64,000 nt of DNA from Brassica napus. Its lineage: Eukaryota; Streptophyta; Magnoliopsida; Brassicales; Brassicaceae. Below, in pieces: positions 23,278 through 35,324 of the stretch; position 1 is the first letter of the stretch; every line of letters begins with the position of its first letter. The notes under the pieces were generated by a model. It was not told the origin of the DNA. It searched no databases and worked only from the letters and a program-made list of their open reading frames with translations. A program made the translations under genes and the position numbers. The DNA is taken from contig NC_063439.1 in assembly GCF_020379485.1 (NCBI RefSeq), forward strand, positions 19,186,598 to 19,250,597, in the 5' to 3' direction.

Positions 23278-23936
23278 CCATTTTTATGAGAATATTACAG
23301 TGAAAGGCAGTTTTGAGTTTTTTATAACAGAATAAGACACTTTGTTATACCAAAGTAGTTTTTCCTAACATCTTTCCTTTACTCTAAACAAACTAGTTCT
23401 CTTCCAACTAATATTCTGACCAACGAAACTAATGTTTTAACCGGAACCAACCTACACCACTCATAACACTCATCTCAACGGTTCAACTTATTTCTCAGAT
23501 TTATGACAAGACTTATATATGTTTCATATCTCAATCGTTAGAACTTCATACCTTTTATATGGACTACTCAGATTTGCTCAAGTATTCATCTTCTTTATCT
23601 CACTTTTCAGACTTCTGTTTTTTTTCACAGATCTTCTCAAGTCAAGAGATTAAACTGCTATTATCTTGAAAGGTTGAAGCTTGGCGAATAAGAGCTATGG
23701 CATTTTGGTTATAAATTGTCAAACTCGAAAATTATGAAAAAATTGTTTTTGCTTGGTTTTGGATCTAATTGGTTAATTACTACACTATTTTTAAGTTCTA
23801 GATGTAAAAACACAAAAAAAAAAGATTGCACGAAGAAAATCAATGGCGGCTTTGAGATTTAGTTGCAGAAACGCAGGATACCCTAATAGGAAAAAGATGA
23901 TAAAATTACAAAATTGCCACTAATTTTAAAAATAGC

Positions 23937-25180
23937 AAAATGTGTACAATTATATGTGTTCATGTGTACATCTTCACAAGTGTACACTCTGTATTATTGA
24001 AACAATGTATTAAAATAATGTACACTCTTACACTATTTATTATTAAAGCAAAAAACAAAATTTACATGTGTACAATTATATGTGTGCATGTGTATGTCTT
24101 CATAGGCATACACTCTTTATTATTAAAATAATGTACCATGTATATAAGAAAGAAATTGATAAGAAAACAAGTGACTCGTAAACCTCTTTCCTTCTTCCAT
24201 GAGCGTCTGAAACCCCTCGTCATCACCAGCTCATTCCAAAGTGATCCACCACCGAAATTGATAATATTCATATACTACATCATTGGGACTATTGGAAAAC
24301 GCAAACTAAATGTTAGGCACAAATGTTTGATAAAAACTCTGGTCCACCATGATTATCAATAAGAATATTGCATGGAAATTTCAAAGCTTGAGATGCATCG
24401 TTTCAAAATAATTGTTACATTCACATGGATTATAACCTTAGTGAATTCTTCTACCGGCCATAGTTAACGGTTTTCTTAACCATCTAAACAAGACTCATTA
24501 ATGAATTCTTCTACCGGCAATAATTAACTGTTTCTTAACCATCCAATGTTTAGTAGGATGTCTATGTGTACATATATATTATAGTGTACATGTGTTCATT
24601 TTGTCTGATAATGTCCAAGTGTACATCTATAGGTATCCACATGACTTTGGTTCATTTGTACGCTTTCTAAAGTCGACACTGATGCATTTGTAAATCTGGA
24701 CGTGTCTTCAAACGTATGTTGAATAACACAAAACTAATTTCGTATGTATATTTTTGATTTTTAGTATTTCACAATTTTGTGTTTTATTCATATCTTATGA
24801 TTTTTTGTTTTAATTTTAGTTCAGTTAATTTATTTTTCAGGGCATTAAAGAATTAAAACATGATTTTAAGATTTTAGTGAGAATACACAATTTTATGAAC
24901 ATTGCCTTAGTAATATACAATATACACATGTAAAAGATATATACGTGTTGTGTTTGTGCACATGTAAATATGTACACATGTACATATATAATTATGTTGT
25001 TTAATTCACGTAAACCACACTTCCTTGTCTTTATATTTACAAAGACAAACATTATGTACACACGTACACTAACATTATGTGCACATATACATGCGTACAC
25101 TAACATTATGTACACATCTACGTAGTCATCCAATGCACCCTTGTACAAGAACATGTGTACACTAGCATTATGTACACATC
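23937..25180. repeat. GTGTACAC/TGTACA-rich array, first copy
   Basis: Dense occurrences of GTGTACA, TGTACAC and ACATGTAC in AT-rich DNA. It includes a partial tandem duplication (23937-24060 against 24061-24135) and a ~45-bp direct duplication around GAATTCTTCTACCGGC (about 24439 and 24501). Confidence 0.7.
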
Positions 25181-25449
25181 TGCGTGGTCATCAATTATTT
25201 TTTTTTAATGAGTGGCAATTTTGTACTAACTTCATCTTCCTTCTATTAGGGTTTTCTGTGTTTCCTGCAAATATAACTCACAGCCGCCATTGATTTTTAT
25301 CATGCAATTTTCATTGTTTTTGTGTTTTACCTCTAGAACTTATACATATTATATTGATTAATAGATTAGAACCCAAAACCAAGAAAAAAATATGTAAAAA
25401 TTAGTTTCTCCGATAGCTCTCCTATCACGTCCTCTATCTTTGTTGTTTG

Positions 25450-27491
25450 AGTCATTTACTCTCAGAGGCAGTTTACAGTTTCTTTTTACACTGTGAGGCA
25501 GTTCCTGCTACTGAGGCAGTTTTTGGTTGAAAAGACTCAACTTGCCCTCTTAAAAGCATAACTAGTGATTTGGATTTTAGTTAGATGGATTTTAATTGGT
25601 TTTGGTTTTGAAATTCGAAAATTAATGGTGGACCCGAGGTGAGACTTAACCCCTTTTTCATTAACTAAAGGTGAATTTCAAAAGTTTTTTTTTTTTTTTG
25701 GTTTCGTAATTGGCACCGAGACAAAATAGAGAAATTTAGAAAGCGAGGAAGAAGAAGTGAAACGATGGCAACTTCTGGCAAAAGAGAATCTCAGAAAGTT
25801 GTTTGGAGAAGGATTTCGAGGAGATGCAACCGGCATCTTACAACTAAGCCGACGAAGGACCGCCCGGAGGGTAAATGTTTGGCAGAGAAGAACTATAATC
25901 TTCCAAAACTCTAAATCAAAACTTGTTTTTTGCTTGGTTTTTGGTTCTAATGGGGATAAAACGCAAAAAAAAAAAAAAGATTCCATGATAAAATCATTGA
26001 CGGCTCTGAGATCTATTTGCAGGAAACACTGGAAACCCTAATATGAAGAAGATGAAATTATTACAAAATTGCCACTCATATTAATTGTACACATTCACTT
26101 AAATGTACCGTAAAACATAACTTAATTGAACACATTCACACTTGTACACGTATATGAATTTAATGTACACGCAAAAAAATTGGGTTAACATTGAACACGT
26201 GTACATGTTATCGTAAATATGCATATGTACACTGGTTACTAAATATATATACATGTACACTAATTACAAAATTTCTTGATCAGTTACGTGTGCATCTACA
26301 TGTACATGGTATTGTAAATATCCACGTGTACACTGGTTACTAAATATATGTACATGTACACTGATTAATAAATTTCTTGATCAGTTGCATGTGCATCGTG
26401 TACACATTTGTTGCATTATATATACATGTACACTAATTACAAAATATATATATACATGTACACTAATTGTAAATATTCACGTGTACACTAATTATATATA
26501 TGAACACATTTATTGCATTGTATATACATGTACACGTTATCATAAATACCCATGTGTACACTGGTTACTAAATATATAAATATGTACACTTACAAAAAAA
26601 TTTGATCAGTTGCATGTATATCGTGTACACATTTGTTGCACTATACATATGTACACAAAGACATAAAATCCACATATACACTGTATTAACCATATGTACA
26701 CTTATTACAAAATTTTTTGATCAGTTACATGTGCATCGTGTACACATTTATTACACTATACATATGTACACCGTATCAATTAATTTAATTGACACATGTA
26801 CAATAATTCACAAAAGCTTATATGTACATCGTTTTACTTGTACACCAAATAAATTTTGAACGTATATTTACATAAATTAAAACAGAGGCCTAGAATAAGC
26901 GGTGAGATGGAGGAGACGAAGGCGGTGAGACTGAGGCAATGAAGGCGGAGAGACTGAAGCGATAAAGGCGACAACGAGAAGGAAACGAGACGAAGGCGGT
27001 GAGACAGATGCGGTGTTAGGCGGCGACGAGAACGAGACAAGGACGAGACAAAGACGAGACATAGGCAGGAGTATCATCTGAGGGTTGGATCCGAAACAGA
27101 AAGCTATGTTATTGATGATTGGTGTAGAATTTTCATGAATTTACGCTTGAATTTACAGAAGAACCGTAAAAATACAAAAGAAGATGATGAGTGTGACTTT
27201 ATCCAAAATAAAGACTATGAGCCGTTGATTTAAAAAGTATAAAAGAAGATCTAATGGTTAGGATATGAGACAGAGAGATGTGTAGTGGAGGTGGTGGACA
27301 CTAATCAGGACCGTTGAGATTGCAGAGAGATATGTGGTGGAGGTTAATTTCCGCTAAAACAATGGTTAGGTTAGTTACAAAGTAACTAGTTTATTTAAGT
27401 AAGAAAGAAGCTGTTAGAATAAACTGCCTTAGTAGAACAAAGTGTCTTTTTGTGTTATAAAAAACTCAAAACTGTCTTTGAGTGTAATTAT
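25450..27491. mobile_element. Inner MULE-like element of the same family, nested in the outer one
   Basis: The left terminus GAGTCATTTACTCTCAGAGGCAG and the right terminus (minus) GAGATAATTACACTCAAAGACAG are inverted. TGTTGTTT flanks both sides (about 25442-25449 and 27492-27499), an 8-of-9 target duplication. Its left interior (25880-26090) repeats the outer element's 23700-23940 segment. Its right arm (27130-27400, reversed) aligns to the outer element's left arm (23360-23600) through CTAACA, AAACTAGTT and CTCAACGG blocks. Confidence 0.7.
26090..26860. repeat. GTGTACAC/TGTACA-rich array, second copy
   Basis: A roughly 60-120 bp higher-order unit with ATATATACATGTACACT, CACGTGTACACTGG and TTGATCAGTT recurs several times. 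GTAC-centred palindromes (TGTACA, ACATGT) are the constant part. No coding capacity is seen. Confidence 0.75.
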
Positions 27492-27827
27492 CTCTGTTGT
27501 TTCATCCTCCAACCTAAAAAAGATTGTAAGCAACTATTTTTTGAAGACTCAAATTCCTCCAACAAAAGTTAGGAATTTAAAATACAATATTTTTTCATAC
27601 GTCTGGTAACTCCTAAATTCTTTTTCATTAGGTCCACTCACTCATTTTAAAATTTAAAGACGTAACCAGAAAACTAAAAACCCTTTTCCAATTTTACTCC
27701 ACCAGTTACACCTTTTTCAGGGACAAGTTAAGACATTTCACTCAGAAACTGTCCAAGTAGCAATAACTGCCTTATTGTGAAATTGAAACTTGTAAACTGC
27801 CCTGCAGTGTAAATCACTCCATTTTTA

Positions 27828-28886
27828 TCTACTATAAAAAAGTCATACTAGGTTCATTTCATTAATTACATTTATTTAATTATTTATATTAATCTATTCA
27901 ATAAGTTAAAAAAAAAAAAAATCTATTCAGTATATAAAGATACTAATAATAAATCAATTTTAACTGTAAATTTAAATTTAATTTTTAGTTATAACAAAAT
28001 CTTGAGAAAAAATCTAACAAAATCTTTCTAAAAAATTAAAATATTTTATTTAAATTAATATCATTGATTAATTGCATAATTAATAATATATACTATTTTA
28101 CATTAATTTAAATAAAATTTTATTATAAAACAAAATAAAATAAAAGTGTATGTTATTTTTCAAATTTATAATTATATTCTATCTCTTCTTTATTAAAAGA
28201 AATATTATAAAAAATCATACTAGGTCTGTTTCATCAATTACATCTATTTGACTATTTAAGTTCATCTATTTAATATATAACATTTAAAAAAAATCTTATA
28301 AATTATATAGATATTAATAAATAAAATTTTACTGTAAATTTAAATTTTATTTTTACTTATAACAAAATATGTTGAAAAAACCTAACAAAATCTTAATAAA
28401 TTTTAAAATATTTTAAATTAATGCAGCGATTGATTTCATAATTAATAATATAGTATTATTATAATGTATATACTTATAAAATCCCACAATATACTAAAAT
28501 AAATAACATAGAAATATAAATTATGCTAAGAAAATATCAGCTTTATAGTATAACTAAATAAAAATTTAAAATGTATTGTATTCAGTGTGCAAAAATTAGA
28601 AAAAATGAAGAAGATTCTCAATTTTTTTATTTCATACTATGAATTTATTTTACCAAACGCGAAAATATATTAATATATAATAACAATTAATAATAAAGTA
28701 AAAAATATAAAACAAATCATTATACATTAATAATATCGAATAAGAAACATAACCAATAACATTATAGATCTACACAATATATAACACTAAAATGTAAATC
28801 ATATATTTTACAGTTTTGTGATGGTATCCGTTATATATTTATAAAATGAAAATCTATCCGCACGGATGTGCAGGTGAAAAATCTAG
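27828..28886 (+). mobile_element. Non-autonomous Helitron
   Basis: The 5' end is TCTACTATAAAA, preceded by A. The 3' end is ATCTAG followed by T, as expected for insertion between A and T without target duplication. A GC-rich hairpin (CCGCAC-GGAT-GTGCAGG) sits about 10 bp before the CTAG end in otherwise AT-rich DNA. The first ~160 bp are partly repeated at 28195-28350 (CATACTAGGT.. TTTCAT), suggesting a composite or internally duplicated element. No Rep/helicase is present. It starts exactly in the right target duplication of the MULE. Confidence 0.75.
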
Positions 28887-29022
28887 TTAGATTATTAAGT
28901 TAATTTATTAAATGAACCTAAAAATAGAGCTCATGTTTATGAAAAAAACGAGCTAGGCTGAGTTAGCTCATTAGTTATAACTCATTTGACACCTCTAGTT
29001 AGATATGTATCAGTAAGCTGAT

Positions 29023-29322
29023 TCATAAATATGAGAAAGGTAGATAAATAAATTGCTTAGAAGATGACTTTAAAATGTAAGAAAATAAACTTTGAGCCCA
29101 TTTTGACATTGATAGACTAAGGCCCACGCATATATCATTTCTAGACTCATGTAAGGCACATAGTATTCTTTTTCTGAGCCCCGCCAAAGACAATATATAG
29201 GTTGCTAGCAGTTGCAATTTTCCAGAAACATGGAACAGCATGGAGGATTGGGGGACAACGAAGTCTGTCGGCATATTCACTTGAATGATTACTATTGTTA
29301 TAATCTCAATGTATGAACTCAA
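29023..29322 (-). other. Open frame of unknown nature
   Basis: A 99-residue frame with no recognised domain. It overlaps the edge of the candidate LTR-like block and has no splice partners I can identify. It is probably a transposon scrap. Confidence 0.2.
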
Positions 29323-29758
29323 AGATCAATAAGAATAACTCAACTCTTATTAACTCCAGAAAACTTTTTCAAAAATTTAAGCTCTCACAATAATCTATCT
29401 CAAACTCATAAGTTATGCTACACATTAGCATCTCCTTATATAGGTATATATTTATCCTAAACACAAAAGGAAACCTATTTTATCCTAAGCATAACTCGAA
29501 TAGAATTAGGTAACTTGTTCTCCAAATTAACATTCAAGTTTACTTCCAACAGTTACAACTTACAACCGAAACTTAGTAGCGGAGTCCGATTCATAGAGAC
29601 GATGTAACTTGTCACAATCCTATCAAGTCTAGTAAGACTTTTTTAACCTAAAGCACACTCATATCTTGTTTCCCGTTTCGTCATCTCATGCAATCTGGTA
29701 TAGTGATTTCTCTATTAGAGCATACATATACTGACACTTATGTTTATGATTTCCTACA
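29310..29758 (-). mobile_element. Possible solo LTR (minus orientation)
   Basis: A ~450-bp block starts TGTATGAACTC and ends GATTTCCTACA on plus, so it has TG..CA ends on both strands. On minus it contains a TATA-like CTATATAAGG. The flanking 5 bp (CTCAA and TTCAT) do not match, so the assignment is weak. Confidence 0.3.
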
Positions 29759-30448
29759 TTTCATATCTTTTGTATGGTAGCAATAGAAAGTTCACTACAA
29801 GAAAACATGAGCATAACGATTACAGATTTAGTTGTTAGTTCGTCGTAATATGTCAATTATGACCAAGTAACGACGAAATAAATGTTAACAGCTCGTCCTG
29901 ATGGAAAAATCATCGTGGTCCTAATATTTATGACTAATAATATTTGTCATTATTTTGATGTGAAAGTATTCATCGTAAATAAGACGTAATGTTACATCAT
30001 TTTCCTTAGTCGTATATTAGTCGTTACATTCAACGTTAAATAGTCGTTGTATATATTATGATGAATTAACATCGATCTTCGTCGTAAAAGGGTCGTAAGT
30101 CGAAAATCGATGTTAATTCGTCGTAATATGTATGACCATATTACGTATATGAATATAATTTTGGGAATTTTTTTAAAAAAAAAATTAAATTAAAAATGTA
30201 TAAAATTAAAAGTTTATTGAAAATTTTTAAAAATCTTGAATTTGGAAAATTTTAAAGAAAAAACTAATATATCATAAAACATAATATCCAAAATATAATA
30301 ATATTCAAAATGCAAAATATAAAACCGAAATAAAACCTAATTATTATAGTTGATGTCATCGAAGAGCTGGGAACTATGGTGCTCGGTCTGTTGCTCTATA
30401 TCTGCATGCTCTTCCGGAGTGAGGTTGGGGGCGTACAGTTTGCCACAT

Positions 30449-31349
30449 CTACGCAAGAGCCGGGTTTGTGTCGACAATAACATCGAACATCACCGCCATG
30501 TCCCTAATGTGGGTTCTTTTGGCTCGGTTGTCCGTCCGGAGCTCCGATATGACTTGGTTGGCAGACGTCAAATCTGTCCGGAGTTGAGAATTGTCCTGCA
30601 TTCTTGCAGCATATTCAGATCTCACCCTCGGGAAACCGTTCACTGTACCGATCCCGACCATCCGTCCCCTTTTCTTTGGGACAACCTTCATTCAATTAAT
30701 GAAATGAATATTAGTACATATATAAAATTTAAAAATAAAAAGTATATAAACATATATTTAAAAGATTGAATACTTTACCTACTCAAAAAATTTGTCTTGT
30801 TCGACGGTGGACAACTAGACCGATTCGTCCTCCGGATTTTGTTGCGATATTTTTGTCTGGGCCTCCTGGATCTGAGCCTCCACATTGTTGTAGATCTTTT
30901 ATGCTTGAGGATGCACAAACGTCCCATCAGAATGCTGGTGTTTCATCTTGTAAATCCGGGAAAGAGATGGTGGTGCTCCTTCTTGAGCAGCCTACAAAAA
31001 AAAATTAATTAAACTCATGCATTCAATAAACAATTAATTAATAATTTTAAAATTTAAGAAATATCGAAGAATTACAATTTGTAGGACCTTCCCAGCGTGT
31101 GGGGTCTGTCCGGAAGTGTGGGGGTATGGGAAAATTTTCCTGTGCATCATGCGTCAACCGAGACGCGGAGCAACATAGGGACTTTCGAACTGACTTAGGC
31201 CAATTCCAATAAGTCTTCAAGCCAGTCCAAATGTCATCGCTGATGTAGACAGGTTTTGCCTCATCCCCTACAACCATCCACTTCTCCTTCCAATCCCCGA
31301 CATTGTTCTTCAGGCGAGCCATCGCCTTAGCGTTGAACGCTGCCTTCAC
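30449..31349 (-). pseudogene. Transposase_24 / En-Spm TNP1-type gene remnant
   Basis: On minus, the segment from 31349 encodes MARLKNNVGDWKEKWMVVGD and ends with the SRLTHDAQENFPIPPHFR motif seen in plant Ptta/En-Spm proteins. A second piece (about 30990-30790) has SRIYKMKHQHSDGTFVHPQA, followed by an in-frame stop. A third (30691-30449) has a coiled-coil-like SQLRTDLTSANQVISELRTD region. Stops between and within the pieces show decay. The gene belongs to the CACTA element. Confidence 0.8.
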
Positions 31350-31934
31350 CTTCTTGTTGACAGCAATAGATCAAACCTAATCTAATTCCATACTAAACTA
31401 ATTTCAAGCCAAATCTAATTCCATCATAATCTAACCACCTAAAACTAAAAGAAAAAAATTACATGTAGGGGGAGGAGGGGAATTCAATGTTAGAGAGAGA
31501 GAGGAAGGAGCAACGAAATGGTTTCGGCTGTTTGGGTTTATATAACGACATCGTAAAGTTACGACAAAATAGGGTCGTAACTGGAATTGCTACGAATTAA
31601 AAGACGACACATGCTTTGATATTACGACGAAATAACGACGACATGTGTTTTCCCATTACGACGAATTAAAGACGATCCGTGTTTTTGTTTATGACGAATT
31701 AGGGACGACGAGATATTAACAACTAAAACCATTGTTATTAGGGATGTTAAAATAGTAAAACCCACCCCATTTAAACCCACCCCGTTAGATCCACAAATTT
31801 TGTACTAACCCATTTAGACCCATTTAAACTATTGATAATTTAATTTTTAATTGTTTTAACTTTATGGTTTTTAACAAAAATTAAATGAAACAAATAAAAA
31901 TTTTAACTGATTTTTATTATATAAACGCAAATCA

Positions 31935-32440
31935 AATTGTTCTGGTAAAACCATAAAATCAAGTTTTCTTCTAAAACCGCAAAATTGATTTTTTTTCGCT
32001 AAAACCGCAAAATCAAGTTTTTCCGCAAAAAACCGTAAAACCGAGTTTTCCCGCAATAACCGTAAAACCGAGTTTTCCCGCAAAAACCATAAAATCGAGT
32101 TTTCCCACCAAAACCGTAAAATCCAGTTTTCCCGCCAAAACGCAAAATCGAGTTTTCCGCCAAAACCGTTAAAATCGAGTTTTCCTGCCAAAACCGTAAA
32201 ATACTGTAAAAATTGAGTTTTCCCGTCAAAACCATAAAAAAATGAGTTTTCCTGTAAAATCAAGTTTTCCCGCCAAAACCGTAAAATCGAGTTTTCCTGC
32301 CAAAACCGTAAAATTTGAGTTTTCCCGCCAAAACCGTAAAATTTATGTTTTCCCGCATAAATCGGAAAATCGAAGTTTTTCCGCATAAATCGTAAAATCA
32401 AATTTTTCGCCAAAACTATACAATCACATTTTCCTGCAAA
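31935..32440. repeat. Minisatellite of ~27-30 bp units inside the hAT element
   Basis: About 15 or more copies of a unit close to CCGTAAAATCGAGTTTTCCC plus GCCAAAA. On minus it reads as repeated GGKTRFYGF-like peptides, which explains the 180-residue frame there. Confidence 0.9.
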
Positions 32441-32526
32441 AAATAATTAATTATATTAAGTTTAATGGGTTAACAGGGTCTCCACTAATTTTAAGTAGAA
32501 CCCATTTAAATAAATGGGTCTCAACC

Positions 32527-33112
32527 CAGGTTCTAAAACGTGGCCGCACCCGCGATTACTCGGCCGGAGAAGCGCTCAGCAGTGATGAAGCGTGGCGATT
32601 TCGTCATATGCGGCTATTAAATCGGAGTCATCAATGTTATTCACGTTTTTGAGGTTTGAAAGCTTGAAATCAGATGTCACATGTTAAATCTACAAGTTTG
32701 AATCACAACTAACATGAAAAACGCAAAAAAAAAAGAGATGAAATCTGAGAAAATAAGCATGGCGGCTCTGAAAAAAAGTTCTGTGTAAACCCTACGAAAG
32801 GCTGAGGATGATGATGACTTATTTACGGTTGTTCCATTAGTGACAAAAACAAAAAAAAAGAGAAGAAAAAACGGTCCTTGGGCTTTGAACACGGATACTA
32901 GCGGATGTCCACAAATTTAATTACCACCAAGCCACATTAATTGTTGATGTCTTCTTTATAAATCATACAAAAATATATATATTTATCAGAAAATTGAAAA
33001 AAATGCTCAAAATTAATCCCCGATTAATCGTCGATTAAACTCCGATTTCTTTTCAATTCGCTAGGCCCAGACCAGCCGTCCAACTCACGCCTAGCGCAAT
33101 CTCGAACATGGA
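32527..33112. mobile_element. Third-level MITE inside the hAT element
   Basis: The left end is CAGGTTCTAAAACGTGGC. The right end ends CGCAATCTCGAACATGGA; its inverse, TCCATGTTCGAGATTGCG, aligns to the left end. TCTCAACC (32519-32526) and TCTCAACA (33113-33120) flank it, a 7-of-8 match, consistent with an older hAT-type insertion. Internal CGCTAGGC and CGATTAATCG motifs link it to the block in TIN1 intron 2. Confidence 0.6.
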
Positions 33113-33841
33113 TCTCAACAAAATTACCCATTTAAAACCCATTTAACTAAATGAGTCTAAATGGGCGTTTATTTTTTTTTAACCCATTAAAAACCCGCTA
33201 ACAAAACCCATTATAACATCCCTAATTGTTATACACAAAATGCTCTGAGAGATTTATCAAACCATGAGGATTCATCTGAAGAAACTAAATTTTCTCAAGT
33301 CTCTTGTGAAGAATCCTCAAGCGTCTGTTAAATCCCTCTATTTTAAAATCTATTTTAAGAGTTTTAAACTTGTGCATTTTAAGAATGAGAGTGGTCCATA
33401 TTTATAGGCTCAAATCTAAGCAATCGTCGTAAAAGCGATGTAAATTTATGAAGAAGTAGAGAGAGATCATGTATACTCATGCCTACGACATCAGGACAAA
33501 TTTATAGGATTCATCTCTACTTCATCGTAAATTTACTTCGATTTTACGACGATTGCTTAGATTACGACGAAGTAGGGATGATTTTTGTTTATACCCTCAA
33601 ACCGAAACCCCAAACATCATAAGTTATACACTTTTAAACACCAAACTACAAAGTTTCATAACTTGTTTGAACGTTAATTTTTTTGTTAACATTAAGTTCA
33701 TACTTTAGCAAGATAATGAAAATGATAATGCAATATCAATGAGTCTAACAAAAAAAATGAAACACAAATTGAATTGCAAACTGACATAACTAAAATCACT
33801 CTTCATCAGAACCATCATCCGGATCATCACTTTCTTCAAAC

Positions 33842-34904
33842 TCATCTCATGAAAAGGAATTCCCTTTCCATACAAATCTCTGGTGGAAGGTTGTGTGGCG
33901 TCCTGACTGGCAACAGTGAGTATTGTCTTCCAGACATTCCAAAAGGACTAAATCTATCTGTGCACAATCCAAGATAAACATTGCGAATGTTGCTTGCAAA
34001 ATCTTTGTGTACCGAATTCAAATGTTTCCACGTTTTTGCATTGACGGATGATTGATCTAACCTTCCTTCTGAGTATGTTATGCATTCCATATCATCGCTG
34101 CTGCAATCTTTTCAAATTGATATAATCTCTTCAGTCTATCCGTAATAGGTAAGGACCACATCCGCTTCATTATGCCCACGTCCTTGCGGTTTATATTGTG
34201 GCTTCATGCAAAATTTACACTCCAACAATTCTGCATCTTCCACTCCAAATTTCAGGTAAGTTATATGTTTTGATATTCATCATCCTAGACTCTTAGTTGT
34301 CAATGATAATTTAGAAAGACCTTCTATACAACCTTCATATATCGGTTGATTAGTTGCGGCTACCATTTCTTAAAATATTTTTGCATCCAAGTTAGGCCCT
34401 TTTACATTTTTTACTTTCTCTATTACTGAGATTGTTTCACGAAATGCATATGTGACAATATCATGCATTCTATCATGATTTACCATCTGATCCTCTTGAG
34501 GGTAACTTTTAGAAGGCAAATGGCTTGGTTCATTTCTATTACGAACATTTTCAAACTGGTTACTACTACTAGCTTCATTCCTACTATCACTCTCTCCATG
34601 GTGAAACTAGATGTAGTAATGTGGAGTAAATCCTCTATTTACTATATGTTTCCAAACCGTTTCACTAAGAGCAAACTTGGTATTCTTGCATTTCCGACAA
34701 GGACAACATTTTTTCCGGTTTTTATTTGCGTGAGAGCGTATTTCCGGCCTGGTACATTAATATCTCGGTCCTGTTGAGAAAATCGTTTGTCACTCTTCCC
34801 GCATAATCTTTGTGTGCATACATCCAACTCAGAAGCTCATAGATATCTCGAGACATTTTTTGTTTTTTTCTTCTGCATCTTAAGAATGAGAGAAGAGATA
34901 GCAT
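33842..34904 (-). pseudogene. TNP2-like CACTA transposase remnant
   Basis: On minus the gene starts with MSRDIYELLSWMYAHKDYAG, typical of the N-terminal transposase-associated domain. CxCRKC-like sequence follows in shifted frames. The later part (34090-33842) has WKHLNSVHKDFASNIRNVYL and LCTDRFSPFGMSGRQYS, a signature of the TNP2/Transposase_21 family. Several frameshifts and stops separate these parts, and the DDE core is not intact. Confidence 0.8.
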
Positions 34905-35324
34905 ATTTATAAAAAAAAAAAAAATTGATAGGTGGGAATGTCACTACCAGTTTACATTCACCATAAAATTTACTATTAATTTACAACTACATGCCTCGTA
35001 ATAGGATCGTTAACTAGATGAAAATTGTTCGACGTAAAATGGTCATAAATTAAAGACTTTGTAACGACGAATTTAATACGTCATCGTAAACTAGTTGTGA
35101 CTCTACGACTAATTTACGACAAAACGCTTTTCTAGCAAAATTACGATTTGATCGTCGTAAAAGAGTCGCTATTTTACGACTAATTTACTATGGAATTTTG
35201 TCGTACCAAAATTAGACGATTTCAATTTTCGTCGTCAGTTTGTTTTAAAGACGATGTAAAATTACGATGTCACAATTGTAGTCGTAACGCGTAGTTGTTA
35301 TGACCATTTTTTCTTGTAGTGGTT

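Larger units (their letters stand above)
23288..27818. mobile_element. Outer long-TIR MULE-like element with flanking direct repeat
   Basis: The direct repeat CCATTTTTAT occurs at 23278-23287 and 27819-27828. The left terminus starts GAGAATATTACAGTG and the right terminus (read on minus) GAGTGATTTACACTG, both followed by GGCAGTTT. The inverted arms are long: 23700-23940 is the reverse complement of about 25190-25410. The right arm is interrupted by a second element of the same family (25450-27491). A 9-10 bp target duplication and long TIRs are hallmarks of Mutator-like elements. No transposase is seen, so it is non-autonomous. Internal DNA is a TGTACAC-rich array. Confidence 0.75.
31739..33224. 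mobile_element. Non-autonomous hAT element nested in the CACTA element
   Basis: The termini are TAGGGATGTTA at 31739 and its inverse AACATCCCTA ending at 33224. An exact 8-bp target duplication ATTGTTAT flanks both sides (31731-31738, 33225-33232), diagnostic for hAT. The interior has CCCATTTAAACCCA-like sub-terminal repeats, a minisatellite and a further nested element, and no transposase. Confidence 0.93.
29793..35321 (-). mobile_element. Complete CACTA (EnSpm/CMC) element, 5529 bp
   Basis: The left end is CACTACAAGAAAAC and the right end TTTTTCTTGTAGTG, its inverse. Both are flanked by the 3-bp direct repeat GTT (29790-29792 and 35322-35324). Sub-terminal regions are full of short ACGACGAAT/GTCGTAA repeats in both orientations, the usual transposase-binding arrangement. 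Two decayed genes lie on minus: a TNP2-like transposase (about 34860-33840) and a Transposase_24/TNP1-type gene (about 31349-30449). An hAT element (31739-33224) is inserted between them. Without that insertion and its target duplication the element was about 4.0 kb. Confidence 0.93.

Noticed and set aside
23288..27830. CRISPR-like array reading of the TGTACAC repeats
   Set aside because: Units and spacings are irregular, there are no unique spacers, and this is plant nuclear DNA.
29310..29758. Solo LTR with exact target duplication
   Set aside because: TG..CA ends are present but the flanking 5-mers differ, so it is kept only as a low-confidence feature.
31871..32413. 180-residue frame on minus with repeated NxILRFWREN-like units
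   Set aside because: It is a translation of the minisatellite within the hAT element and has no gene features.
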